17,365 nt of DNA, taken from NCBI GenBank assembly GCA_937124525.1, contig CAKZLA010000385.1:1-17365 (forward strand), in the 5' to 3' direction. The translations under genes and the position numbers were made by a program. Below, piece by piece: positions 6,682 through 14,095 of the stretch. This stretch comes from an uncultured Desulfobacterium sp. Its GTDB lineage: Bacteria; Desulfobacterota; Desulfobacteria; Desulfobacterales; Desulfobacteraceae. Under the pieces are notes generated by a model. That model was not told the origin of the DNA and searched no databases. It saw nothing but the letters and a program-made list of their open reading frames with translations. How positions within the stretch are numbered: position 1 is the first letter of the stretch; each line of letters begins with the position of its first letter.

Positions 6682-9051
6682 ATGGATAAGAAATTTGGAG
6701 TATATATCTGCACTGGCTGCAGCATTGGCGATGTCCTTGACATGGAAGACCTTGTTGACGTGCCCGAAGAAGAGGGCGTTAACTGCACAACCCACCCGTT
6801 CCTGTGCAGTAAGGAAGGGGTTGCCCTCATCCAGAAAGATGTGGATGACGGCAAGGTAAATGCAATGGTCATTGGTGCCTGTTCCCGCCGGGTCAATTTC
6901 GATGTATTCAATTTTGACGGTTGTATTGTGGAACGAGTCAATTTAAGAGAAGGCGTTGTCTGGCCCCACTCCCGGGAAAAATATCCGGCACTCACCGAAG
7001 ATCAAAAGGATGATGAAGAGCATTTTGATCAAATCCAGATGAAGGCCGAAGATTACATTAAAATGGGCATGATCCGTGTTGAAAAAGTAAAATTGCCCGA
7101 ACCTTACAAAACAGAAACATTTTCCAAAAAAATCCTTGTGCTGGGTGGTGGAATCACCGGTATTTCTTCGGCCCTGGATGCGGCCAAAGCGGGTTTTGAA
7201 GTAACCATTGTGGAAAAAACCAACGCATTGGGTGGATATGCCGCCCAGATGCGCAGCCAGATGCCAGTTGTGGAACCCTTTGATGCCCTGATCCCCACGG
7301 TGATCCAGGACAAACTGGCGGAGTTGGAACAATATCCCAACATTGAAGTAAGAACCGGTACAGAAGTTGCCCGTATTGCCGGACAGCCCGGAGAGTTCAC
7401 CGTTACGTTTAAAAAACCCGGGGAAAAAATTGCTTTTGATGTTCCCTTTCCACTGCCAGAAGAGATGACTCTGGATGAAAAGGGTGATGAGCTGGATGCT
7501 GAAACCCTGCACGCCAAGTACCTTGAGTACAATGAAGGCCGTGAAGATATTCTTCAACTGGACCCCACTGGTGAACTTTACGGCGCTGTCATTCTGGCTG
7601 CCGGTTGGCGTCCGGATAAACTTGAGGGAGAGGCCTATGCCCATCTGGGCATTGATCTTCCCGACGTTATAACCAATGATGAATTTGAAAAAATTGCCGC
7701 CAAGGGTAAAATTGTAAGACCCTCCGATGGCAAAGAGGCCAAATCCGTTGTCTTTATCCAGTCCCCTGGAAAAGATGAGGATGATGGCGACTTTCCCTAT
7801 TGCGGTGCTGTCACCAGCCAGGTGGCCCTGAAACAGGCCAAATATGTCCGCAACGACTATCCCGATGGCAAGGCATACGTCATCTATCAGCACATGAGAA
7901 CCCCGGGCCTCCAGGAGAATTTTTACAAGGGTATCCAGCAGGATCGTGGTATTTTTATGAGCAAAGGTGCTGTCACCGAGGTCAGCAAGAGCGGCGACAG
8001 CCTCATTGTGGAAGCCACCAACACCCTGTTGGGAGACAACCTGAACCTCAAGGCAGATCTGGTGGTTCTGGCCTCTGGTATGGTTCCAGTCACTGTGGAT
8101 GACCCCATTATCAACCTGGCCTATCGCCAGGGCCCGGGCTTCCGGGACAATGATATTTTCGGTGGATATGCCGATTCAAACTACATTTGTTTCCCCTATG
8201 AAACCCAGAGAACGGGTGTTTATGCAGCCGGTGCCATCCGTCGAAGCATGACCATTGAAGAGTCCATGGAAGATGCCACGGGTGCGGCCCTTAAAGCCAT
8301 TCAGTGTATCTCCTCGGCAGATCGAGGGGTTGCGGTCCATCCCCGATCCGGTGATCAAACTTATCCTGAATTCTTTTTCCAGAGGTGCACCCAGTGTAAA
8401 CGCTGTACGGTGGAATGTCCCTTTGGTGCCTTGGATGATGATGAAAAGGGTACGCCCAAAATCAATCCCACCCGATGCAGAAGATGCGGTACCTGCATGG
8501 GTGCCTGTCCGGAGCGAATCATCAGTTTTGCCGATTACACCATTGACAGCATTGGTTCCCAGATTAAAGCCATTGGCGTTCCCTCGGAAGATGATTATGA
8601 TGAGCCCCCCTTCCGGATTCTTGCCCTGGTGTGTGAAAATGATGCCTATCCGGCCCTTGACATGGTGGGCATGAATCGGGTTGATTACTCCCCCGATGTC
8701 CGGGTAATCCCCGTGCGGTGTCTGGGTTCTGTTAACACCATCTGGATCAAAGATGCCCTGGCCCAGGGTATGGACGGTGTTATCCTCGTGGGCTGTAAAC
8801 ACGGCGATGATTACCAGTGCCATTTCATGAAAGGCAGTGAGCTTGCCGAAGTAAGGGTGAAAAAAATCGGAGACGCCCTTGCAAGTCTTGCCCTGGAAGA
8901 AGAGCGGGTAAGATTCGAAGAGATTGCCATTGATGAATATGACAAACTTCCAGGACTCTTAAGTGACTTTGTGGAAGAAATTGAAGGTCTGGGTCCCAAT
9001 CCCTTCAAGGGATTCTGTTTCTTAGACGCCACCGCCCGTCATTATTTATAA
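6682..9051 (+). CDS. qmoB: QmoB (HdrA-like flavoprotein with ferredoxin and MvhD-like domains)
   Basis: 789 residues in four parts. An N-terminal Cys region contains C10-x2-C13, THPFLC and GACSRR. An HdrA-like FAD domain has GGGITG at 155-160. Two [4Fe-4S] motifs are C569, C572, C575, C579 and C599, C602, C605, C609. A C-terminal MvhD/FrhD-like domain (about 645-735) follows. In that domain four Cys are visible (C651, C680, C705, C713). The second Cys of the usual C-x2-C pair of MvhD is replaced (CENDA), so [2Fe-2S] ligation may differ. Family knowledge: QmoB is a cytoplasmic-face subunit proposed to contact AprB and perhaps to take part in electron bifurcation or confurcation; this is not proven. 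The qmoA stop region contains the AGGAGG used for this start. Its own stop lies inside a hairpin. Confidence 0.96.
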   Translation: MDKKFGVYICTGCSIGDVLDMEDLVDVPEEEGVNCTTHPFLCSKEGVALIQKDVDDGKVNAMVIGACSRRVNFDVFNFDGCIVERVNLREGVVWPHSREKYPALTEDQKDDEEHFDQIQMKAEDYIKMGMIRVEKVKLPEPYKTETFSKKILVLGGGITGISSALDAAKAGFEVTIVEKTNALGGYAAQMRSQMPVVEPFDALIPTVIQDKLAELEQYPNIEVRTGTEVARIAGQPGEFTVTFKKPGEKIAFDVPFPLPEEMTLDEKGDELDAETLHAKYLEYNEGREDILQLDPTGELYGAVILAAGWRPDKLEGEAYAHLGIDLPDVITNDEFEKIAAKGKIVRPSDGKEAKSVVFIQSPGKDEDDGDFPYCGAVTSQVALKQAKYVRNDYPDGKAYVIYQHMRTPGLQENFYKGIQQDRGIFMSKGAVTEVSKSGDSLIVEATNTLLGDNLNLKADLVVLASGMVPVTVDDPIINLAYRQGPGFRDNDIFGGYADSNYICFPYETQRTGVYAAGAIRRSMTIEESMEDATGAALKAIQCISSADRGVAVHPRSGDQTYPEFFFQRCTQCKRCTVECPFGALDDDEKGTPKINPTRCRRCGTCMGACPERIISFADYTIDSIGSQIKAIGVPSEDDYDEPPFRILALVCENDAYPALDMVGMNRVDYSPDVRVIPVRCLGSVNTIWIKDALAQGMDGVILVGCKHGDDYQCHFMKGSELAEVRVKKIGDALASLALEEERVRFEEIAIDEYDKLPGLLSDFVEEIEGLGPNPFKGFCFLDATARHYL

Positions 9052-9060
9052 TGGCGGGCG
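9033..9060 (+). promoter_or_regulatory. Stem-loop over the qmoB stop codon
   Basis: A 12-bp stem (9033-9044 with 9049-9060, one G-U pair) with a 4-nt loop. The TAA of qmoB (9049-9051) is inside the 3' arm. Only three Ts follow, so a full terminator is unlikely. A processing, stability or attenuation element within qmoABC is more plausible. qmoC starts 70 nt downstream. Confidence 0.6.
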
Positions 9061-9130
9061 TTTAAGGCGATTGCCGAAGAAAAATATACCGACGTCCATT
9101 ATATACCGAAAATTTAGGAGGTATCGCAGC

Positions 9131-10306
9131 ATGAGTGAAAAATACCTTGCCCAGCCGGATCTTGCGTTCATCGACGAGGTTATAGGTTTTGGCGCAGAAG
9201 ATCTTAAAAAATGCTATCAATGCGCCACTTGTTCCGTGGCATGTCCCATTGCACCTGACAACAGCCCTTTCCCCAGAAAAGAGATGATCGCGGCTTCTTG
9301 GGGTCTTAAAGATAAACTGATATCCAATGGCGATATCTGGCTGTGCCACCAGTGTGGTGACTGTTCAGACCTTTGTCCCAGGGAAGCCAAACCAGGCGAT
9401 GTGCTGGCTGCTATCCGATATGCTGCCATCAACGAGTATGCCCAACCCAAAGTCCTGGCCAATGCCGTAAAAGACCCCAAAAAACTGCCCTTTCTCCTGG
9501 GTATTCCCGCCATCTGGTTTGCCATTCTGGCCTACATCACCATCACCGGTGGTGAAGGCATGACCAAACTGTTTCACAATTTCGGTCTGGAATGGTCCCA
9601 TGGCGGCCATGATGTCATTGCCCATGCCAATTTTATATCCACCTGGTTTGTGGATCTGACCTTTGTTCCCCTGGCGGCCTTTGTGGTCATTGTTTTTGGT
9701 CTGGGCCTGAAACGATTTGTGGTGGATATCCATGCCAATGCCGTGGCAGAGGGAAAAACAGATAAAGAAAAACTGGAGGCAAAGGGCTTTTTACAGGCCA
9801 TAATCAAGGTGCTGCCCAAGGTCCTCAAACATGATAAATTCAACGAATGTACCACCAATCAGGACCGCGCCACCCCACACATGATGGTGCTTTACTCCTT
9901 TATTGGTCTGTTTGTTGTCACCAATATCTTTTTTGTGGTTCTTTATGTGTTCCATCTGCCTGGACCCTATTCCCAGCTCAATCCGGTTAAATGGCTGGCC
10001 AATATCAGTGGGGCGGCCCTGGTCATCGGCAGTGTGCTCATGATCAAAAACCGAATGGACAAAAAAGATCAGGTTTCCTCTTACAAAGACTGGTATATCC
10101 TGGGTCTGGTTCTGGCCCTGGGTGTCACTGGATTACTTACGGAGATGAGCCGTCTGGCCGGTTCAGAGTATATTTCTTACTTTATCTACTACCTGCATCT
10201 CATTGCCATTTTCAATCTGTTTGCCTTTTTGCCATTCTCTAAAATGGCCCATCTGGTTTACCGATTTACGGCCATGTCCTATGCCGAGTATGGTAACCGG
10301 AAGTAA
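9131..10306 (+). CDS. qmoC: QmoC (HdrC-like Fe-S plus b-type cytochrome membrane subunit)
   Basis: 391 residues, a fusion of an HdrC-like domain and an HdrE/NarI-like cytochrome b domain. The N-terminal cytoplasmic part has two Cys sets: C28, C31, C34, C38 and C72, C75, C78, C82. About six hydrophobic segments follow (roughly 119-138, 162-188, 251-277, 288-306, 320-339, 350-369), with a hydrophilic loop between the second and third. His residues in or next to them (for example FHLPG and YLHLIA) are candidate haem b ligands; a quinone site is expected here from work on the family. It anchors QmoAB to the membrane and takes electrons from menaquinol. Start ATG 9131 has AGGAGGT at 9116-9122. Upstream in-frame codons back to 9071 contain the intergenic spacer and are rejected. 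A strong terminator follows. Confidence 0.96.
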   Translation: MSEKYLAQPDLAFIDEVIGFGAEDLKKCYQCATCSVACPIAPDNSPFPRKEMIAASWGLKDKLISNGDIWLCHQCGDCSDLCPREAKPGDVLAAIRYAAINEYAQPKVLANAVKDPKKLPFLLGIPAIWFAILAYITITGGEGMTKLFHNFGLEWSHGGHDVIAHANFISTWFVDLTFVPLAAFVVIVFGLGLKRFVVDIHANAVAEGKTDKEKLEAKGFLQAIIKVLPKVLKHDKFNECTTNQDRATPHMMVLYSFIGLFVVTNIFFVVLYVFHLPGPYSQLNPVKWLANISGAALVIGSVLMIKNRMDKKDQVSSYKDWYILGLVLALGVTGLLTEMSRLAGSEYISYFIYYLHLIAIFNLFAFLPFSKMAHLVYRFTAMSYAEYGNRK

Positions 10307-10345
10307 TTGTTTCCAACAATGTACAAACTATACAATGTGTATTTT

Positions 10346-10383
10346 AAAAAGGTCTGCTTTTATTTAAAGCAGACCTTTTTTTT
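10346..10383 (+). terminator. Intrinsic terminator after qmoC
   Basis: A 15-bp perfect stem (10346-10360 with 10366-10380), the GC-containing part being GGTCTGCTTT/AAAGCAGACC, with a 5-nt loop and an eight-T run at 10376-10383. A-run and T-run flank the stem, so it could also act in reverse. It ends the apr-qmo region. Confidence 0.95.
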
Positions 10384-10690
10384 ACTTGATTTTTTTTGCT
10401 ACTATGGATAAGCCTATTTTAAGTGGATTTATAATCATCGGTCACATTATCCATGGAATGATATGGATGTAAAATGGCAAAAGAGATATGAAATCCACTG
10501 GAAGCGCTCTGGCTTTAAAATCAACAGAGCAACCGGCGTAACTGCCACATTTGGCATCTTTCATTTTCCAGTTTACACTTATTGGAGCAATCGGCCCATT
10601 TCTCGGGAACTATTTCCTAAAAAATGTCAAGTACATTTGGAGAGATATGAAGGATGCCCCACATTGATATTTTTTAAGGAGGAGGACGGT
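10384..10690 (+). promoter_or_regulatory. Promoter region and long leader of the cold-shock gene
   Basis: A perfect -10 TATAAT sits at 10430-10435 but with no good -35 at 16-18 bp. If used, it would give a leader of about 250 nt, long as in cspA-type cold-shock mRNAs whose leaders act as RNA thermometers. One hairpin is visible: GCTCTG (10506-10511) with CAGAGC (10525-10530). The ribosome-binding site AAGGAGG is at 10676-10682. The stretch is open in the csp frame, but its translation resembles no cold-shock extension. Confidence 0.4.
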
Positions 10691-10891
10691 TTGGCACAAG
10701 GAACAGTAAAATGGTTTAGTGACAAGAAAGGGTTTGGTTTTATTGAACAGGATGAGGGAAGTGATGTGTTTGTTCACCATACAGCCATCGATATGCCCGG
10801 ATTTAAGACCCTTTCCGAAGGAGAACGGGTTACCTTTGACATCGAAGACAGTGACAGGGGACCAGCTGCCAGAAATGTTGTCAAGCAATAA
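10691..10891 (+). CDS. Cold-shock-domain protein (CspA family), TTG start
   Basis: 66 residues, the normal size of a single cold-shock domain. It starts [20 protein letters not shown], with RNP1 KGFGFI (near 13-18) and RNP2 VFVHHTAI (near 27-34), and ends PAARNVVKQ. It binds single-stranded nucleic acid and acts as an RNA chaperone or translation antiterminator. The start is TTG at 10691, 8 nt after AAGGAGG; the domain begins exactly there and no ATG is close. An ATG at 10463 in the same frame would add 76 unrelated residues. It is a single-gene unit between two terminators. Confidence 0.93.
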   Translation: MAQGTVKWFSDKKGFGFIEQDEGSDVFVHHTAIDMPGFKTLSEGERVTFDIEDSDRGPAARNVVKQ

Positions 10892-10921
10892 GTTCATCCT
10901 CAAATAATATCACGATAAAAC

Positions 10922-10967
10922 AGCAAAGGGCAGATGCGAAATCGCTTCTGCCCTTTATTTGCTTTTT
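10922..10967. terminator. Terminator shared by convergent csp and cobO
   Basis: AAAGGGCAGA (10925-10934) pairs with TCTGCCCTTT (10947-10956), with a small inner GCG/CGC stem. ATTTGC and five Ts (10963-10967) follow on the + strand, and GCTGTTTTA follows on the minus strand, so it probably serves both genes. Confidence 0.8.
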
Positions 10968-10986
10968 AGCTTCTTATCCCTTAAAT

Positions 10987-11508
10987 CTATCGCTCAATGC
11001 CATCCCGGGCCAGCACCCCCTGGGTATAATAATGTTTTATCTCTTTCATCTCCGTTACAAGATCTGCAATGTCAATGATCTCCCGGGGGGCCCTTCTGCC
11101 GGTGAGAATCAATTCAATGCCAGCAGGCTTTGCCTTTATCACCGCCATCACCTCCTCCAGGGAAAGAATGCCGAACCACAGGGTCACACAAATTTCATCC
11201 ATGATGACCACCGGATGTTCTCCCCGGGCCATCACTTTTTCAATCGCGGCAAGACCCACACGGGCATGGCTTCTATGGAGATCGGTGACATCTTCTTTTC
11301 GAATGCAGACCTCATCTCCGAACTGTGCCACCTCAATACCTGGAATTTTTTCAAGGGCATCAAGCTCACCATAGCGAATTCCTTTCATGAACTGACCGAT
11401 GAATACGCCCATACCATGTCCGGCACTTCTCAGGGCAAGCCCCAGGGCTGCTGTGGTTTTTCCCTTTCCATCCCCGGTGTACACATGAATATATCCCTTT
11501 GATGCCAT
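10987..11508 (-). CDS. cobO: Corrinoid adenosyltransferase (CobO/BtuR/CobA family)
   Basis: 173 residues, the usual size for the family. Walker A GDGKGKTT (12-19) comes after the N-terminal IHVYTG, the Walker B-like VVIMDEICVTLWFGIL lies mid-protein, and LTGRRAP and DLVTEMKEIKHYYTQGVLARDGIE form the conserved C-terminus. It transfers the adenosyl group of ATP to reduced cob(I)yrinate a,c-diamide or cobalamin to make adenosyl-corrinoid; cytoplasmic. ATG 11508 is preceded by AGGAGG with an 8-nt spacer. It is a monocistron converging on csp; no cobalamin riboswitch is recognisable in the 280 bp upstream. A weak promoter (TTGAAG, 17 bp, TACTTC with TG-n) at 11583-11555 is possible. Confidence 0.95.
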   Translation of the reverse strand: MASKGYIHVYTGDGKGKTTAALGLALRSAGHGMGVFIGQFMKGIRYGELDALEKIPGIEVAQFGDEVCIRKEDVTDLHRSHARVGLAAIEKVMARGEHPVVIMDEICVTLWFGILSLEEVMAVIKAKPAGIELILTGRRAPREIIDIADLVTEMKEIKHYYTQGVLARDGIER

Positions 11509-11719
11509 ATTAAATCCTCCTGAATCTTCTGGTTAGTCCATCCATCTTCATTGTGAAGTAGCACATTTCCCCAGAGACTTCAAAACAAAAGGGGTTAATT
11601 AAAAAGTTAGAACCAAGCATTTTGTCATTAGAGCGTTCATAGAAAATAATCTGCTCAACCCAGCTATTCAGAGTGAGGCATGCAAAAACATGGTAGTTTT
11701 ATTATTATAAAAATCCTTA

Positions 11720-11731
11720 CTTAATTTTAGG
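11720..11731 (-). repeat. Left copy of inverted repeat flanking the cyclase genes
   Basis: TTAATTTTAGG at 11721-11731 is the exact reverse complement of CCTAAAATTAA at 13751-13761. Extended to 16 positions, the two arms agree at 14. A third copy of CTAAAATTAAG is at 13688-13698 and matches 11730-11720 read on the minus strand. All three are in A/T-rich non-coding DNA, so chance similarity is possible. Confidence 0.35.
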
Positions 11732-11790
11732 ATACCTGACTTTGAACAATCCACTGGGGCAAAACGATAGGGTATGCGCAAGCCAGTTTT

Positions 11791-12573
11791 TTATTTACCA
11801 GCGCCAAAACGAAAGGTTTGATCTGGATCCACCACAGCAAGCACGCGAACAATACACCCATCACCACCGGTCCAACGCCAGGGGAATGCCATGAAAAAAC
11901 ACCGTTTACCCGTCACTTCATCAATATCTCCACCGATATTTTCGATGCCGGGTATGCCCCCTTTAACCATCAAGGTTTTGTGAGCCGGTTCCCAATCGGG
12001 AAAATCTTCCTTGGGATCACGCCCCGTGACTTGTTTATATTCTTCAATGAGATGGGGCTGGGAGGGTCCAAGTCCATGATCCACCAGCTTGGTTGCAAGG
12101 GGATGATCATTGGCCTGACAGCCATAGCCCACGCACTTTACTTTTTTATCCACCATCCACTGGGCACCGGCCCCGGAAATTCCGCACCCATGGGCAAAAT
12201 AGTCGTCACAGTCAGCCCATTTGTGGTGGAACCCGGTGTTGATCATGACCATGTCACCCTCTTTAATTGCAGGCGAGGCTTTTTCAAGATCTTCAGGAGT
12301 AATAACGCCCCATTTTTCCTTGGGGATGGAAACAGCAACACCAGTACCACACAGGCGCCACAGGGGATAATCACTGATGCCAGGTGTATTTTCCGTTACA
12401 TGAATAGGCGCATCCATGTGGGTACCCCGGTGCATGATGCCCTCCCAGTTAACTTGGTAAACACCGTCCTTGGCGTGAAATTTATTAACGGTGACATTGA
12501 CACCCGGAGTAGATGGCCATTCTGGCATATGTTGATGGAAGGCATGACTTAAATTATATATTTTCAGGCTCAT
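11791..12573 (-). CDS. Cyclase-family metal-dependent hydrolase (kynurenine formamidase/isatin hydrolase-like)
   Basis: 260 residues, typical for the PF04199 cyclase family. The metal-binding signature HxGTHxDxPxH is complete as HRGTHMDAPIH (H48, H52, D54, H58). The N-terminal IYNLSH and a later NDHPLATKL segment also fit the family. Known members hydrolyse cyclic or N-acyl substrates such as formylkynurenine or isatin using Zn or Mn; the substrate here cannot be read from sequence. No signal peptide. It is the second of two tandem paralogs on the minus strand, 107 bp after the other and by eye about 40 percent identical to it. Only a weak AAGGAA ribosome-binding site with short spacing precedes ATG 12573. 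No strong terminator follows; a 5-bp stem before an A/T run at 11709-11733 is the best candidate. Confidence 0.88.
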   Translation of the reverse strand: MSLKIYNLSHAFHQHMPEWPSTPGVNVTVNKFHAKDGVYQVNWEGIMHRGTHMDAPIHVTENTPGISDYPLWRLCGTGVAVSIPKEKWGVITPEDLEKASPAIKEGDMVMINTGFHHKWADCDDYFAHGCGISGAGAQWMVDKKVKCVGYGCQANDHPLATKLVDHGLGPSQPHLIEEYKQVTGRDPKEDFPDWEPAHKTLMVKGGIPGIENIGGDIDEVTGKRCFFMAFPWRWTGGDGCIVRVLAVVDPDQTFRFGAGK

Positions 12574-12680
12574 TTTCCTTATTCCATATTTAAAGTTTTT
12601 TTGTGAAACTCAGATTAAAAATTCCATGATAATAACATTCTTAATCTTTATGCTATCAAATGATCCAGCAACGAAGGATT

Positions 12681-13484
12681 TCAATTACCCGCATCAATGC
12701 GGCAATTACCCGAGGGATCAATCATGGCTACAAATCGAACAGGACACGCGTCTCCATGCTTAAATTTCCAGGGCGTGGCAATAAAGGTGGCCCGCATACC
12801 TGCAAGGCCATCCACATCTCCCCCCACCTGTTCAACTGTGGGAATACCGGCTGCCAATATGGTTTTATGGGCGACATTCCATTCTGGATGTTCTTTTTCA
12901 GGATCAAGGCCGGTTCCTTCTTTGTAAGCGGCCACCAGTCTGTTCATTGTGGGGCCACCACGATGGGAGGCCAATGAGGTTGCCAGGGGATGATCAATCT
13001 GGGGCGTATCCACTGCCACCATTCGACACTCTTTATCCACCAGCCACTGCGCCGCATCTTTGGATAATCCCGGCGAAGCACCATAGTATTCAAGACCATC
13101 GGAGTATTGATGGTGCCACCCTGTGACAATAACCACGACGTCTCCCTTCTGAACTTCCGGTGTGGCTGCTGCAAGATCCTTGGCAGTAATCACCTCAAAT
13201 CGTTTTTTTGGAATACTCAAAACAACCCCATTGCCAAAGAGACGATCAACGGGTACCTCGGCCAGATCAGCCGCACGCTGTACCAGGTGCAACGGTGCAT
13301 TCATATGGGTACCGGTGTGCATAACAGTGTTAATTTTCCATGCAAGCACACCGTGCTGGGCGTGTTTTACCCCCCTGGCCATTTTCACATCTTCCTGTCC
13401 GGGGTAGGATGGTACACCATGGCCCCATTCATGGCTCAATTCAACCAGTTGCAGCCCTGAATAAGGGTCTGTAGTTGTTTTCAT
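12681..13484 (-). CDS. Cyclase-family hydrolase paralog with Asp-to-Asn change in metal motif
   Basis: 267 residues, same fold and motif order as the downstream neighbour. The signature reads HTGTHMNAPLH (H56, H60, N62, H66), so the Asp that ligates metal in characterised family members is Asn. The remaining conserved parts (VELSH, QIDHPLATSL, the EWNVAHKTIL region, GGDVDG) are intact, so it is not a decaying gene. It may bind metal differently, act on another substrate, or pair with its neighbour as a hetero-oligomer. Start ATG 13484 follows AGAGGTG. The in-frame GTG at 13490 is part of that ribosome-binding site and is rejected. A perfect -10 TATAAT on the minus strand (13568-13563) without a good -35 could be its promoter. 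Confidence 0.87.
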   Translation of the reverse strand: MKTTTDPYSGLQLVELSHEWGHGVPSYPGQEDVKMARGVKHAQHGVLAWKINTVMHTGTHMNAPLHLVQRAADLAEVPVDRLFGNGVVLSIPKKRFEVITAKDLAAATPEVQKGDVVVIVTGWHHQYSDGLEYYGASPGLSKDAAQWLVDKECRMVAVDTPQIDHPLATSLASHRGGPTMNRLVAAYKEGTGLDPEKEHPEWNVAHKTILAAGIPTVEQVGGDVDGLAGMRATFIATPWKFKHGDACPVRFVAMIDPSGNCRIDAGN

Positions 13485-13613
13485 AATCACCTCTACTTTT
13501 ATGGGTTTATGTTTCCTATAATTAAGAACAACTGTGCCGGGAATCGCCGTTCCATGGGAAAGATTATAATAAAGCCCATGGGTATAGAAATCTCGGCATA
13601 CGTCATGACTGAC

Positions 13614-13669
13614 TTACATTTTCCACTTTAAAGTCCCCATCTGGGGATGAAATGCTTCGAAAAATGTAA
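13614..13669. repeat. Compound nested palindrome
   Basis: Outer arms TTACATTTT (13614-13622) and AAAATGTAA (13661-13669) enclose ACTTTAAAGT (13625-13634, perfect) and TCCCCA-TC-TGGGGA (13634-13647). It lies 130 bp upstream of the cyclase start and could be an operator region or a fold-back element. Confidence 0.5.
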
Positions 13670-13750
13670 ATTACTGCATGATCAACGCTAAAATTAAGGG
13701 TTGCGCATATCACAGAGTATTGTCCCACTGAATTGTTCAGAACCGGGCAC

Positions 13751-13761
13751 CCTAAAATTAA
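13751..13761 (+). repeat. Right copy of inverted repeat flanking the cyclase genes
   Basis: CCTAAAATTAA, the exact inverse of 11721-11731, about 2.0 kb away on the other side of the cyclase pair. Flanking bases continue the similarity to 14 of 16 positions. Confidence 0.35.
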
Positions 13762-13860
13762 ATGATGACAAAGTACTACTTTGGGAATCATATATGAAAG
13801 ATGCCCAACCCTCTAAATGTGCCAAGCTCACCTTTCATGTCATATTACATGCAATTAGAA

Positions 13861-13881
13861 ATAAAAAAAAGTTTTTTTTAT
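13861..13881. repeat. A8-G-T8 perfect palindrome
   Basis: ATAAAAAAAA, a central G at 13871, then TTTTTTTTAT: 21 bp, symmetric around one base. It is too tight for an RNA hairpin of full length; it may be bent DNA or a replication-slippage product. Confidence 0.6.
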
Positions 13882-14095
13882 AAAAAACCGGCATGACAAC
13901 TCCTGGGTTTTAGTTCAGAGGGTGTTGACTACGGGAAAATGCTGGTACAAAAACAGATCTGACCATAGGCAGTTTATATAAAACTCCGTCCAAAAGACTG
14001 TAATAATTAGAGTTTAAATTTTCGTTGTGGGCAGGTCAGTATCCCAATACGGTCTGCCCGTGGCAGTTATAAAAAAACTACCATGAATTATCCGG

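Larger units (their letters stand above)
13485..14095. other. Palindrome-rich non-coding stretch upstream of the cyclase genes
   Basis: About 610 bp, A/T-rich, with no gene I can support. It contains a possible minus-strand -10 (13563-13568), a compound palindrome (13614-13669), CTGAA-ttg-TTCAG (13728-13740), CAAAGT-act-ACTTTG (13769-13783), an A8-G-T8 palindrome (13861-13881) and GGGCAG/CTGCCC (14029-14034 with 14054-14059). A short + strand frame at 13701-13883 has no recognisable features. Confidence 0.6.

Noticed and set aside
6943..7893. Long antisense frame inside qmoB (316 codons)
   Set aside because: Shadow frame opposite a certain gene; composition odd and no recognisable domain.
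10463..10690. In-frame N-terminal extension of the cold-shock protein
   Set aside because: The frame is open back to an ATG at 10463, but the added residues are unlike the family, and a strong AAGGAGG sits right before the TTG where the domain begins.
11546..11583. CTTCA/TGAAG repeats and a weak TTGAAG-17-TACTTC promoter before cobO
   Set aside because: The -10 matches poorly and the repeats are only 5-6 bp; kept only as a remark in the cobO entry.
11709..11733. Terminator after the cyclase genes
   Set aside because: Stem is only 5 bp with an 11-nt loop; too weak to annotate.
13701..13883. 60-codon + strand frame in the palindrome-rich stretch
   Set aside because: No ribosome-binding site of note, no recognisable motif, runs into the A8-G-T8 palindrome; probably chance.
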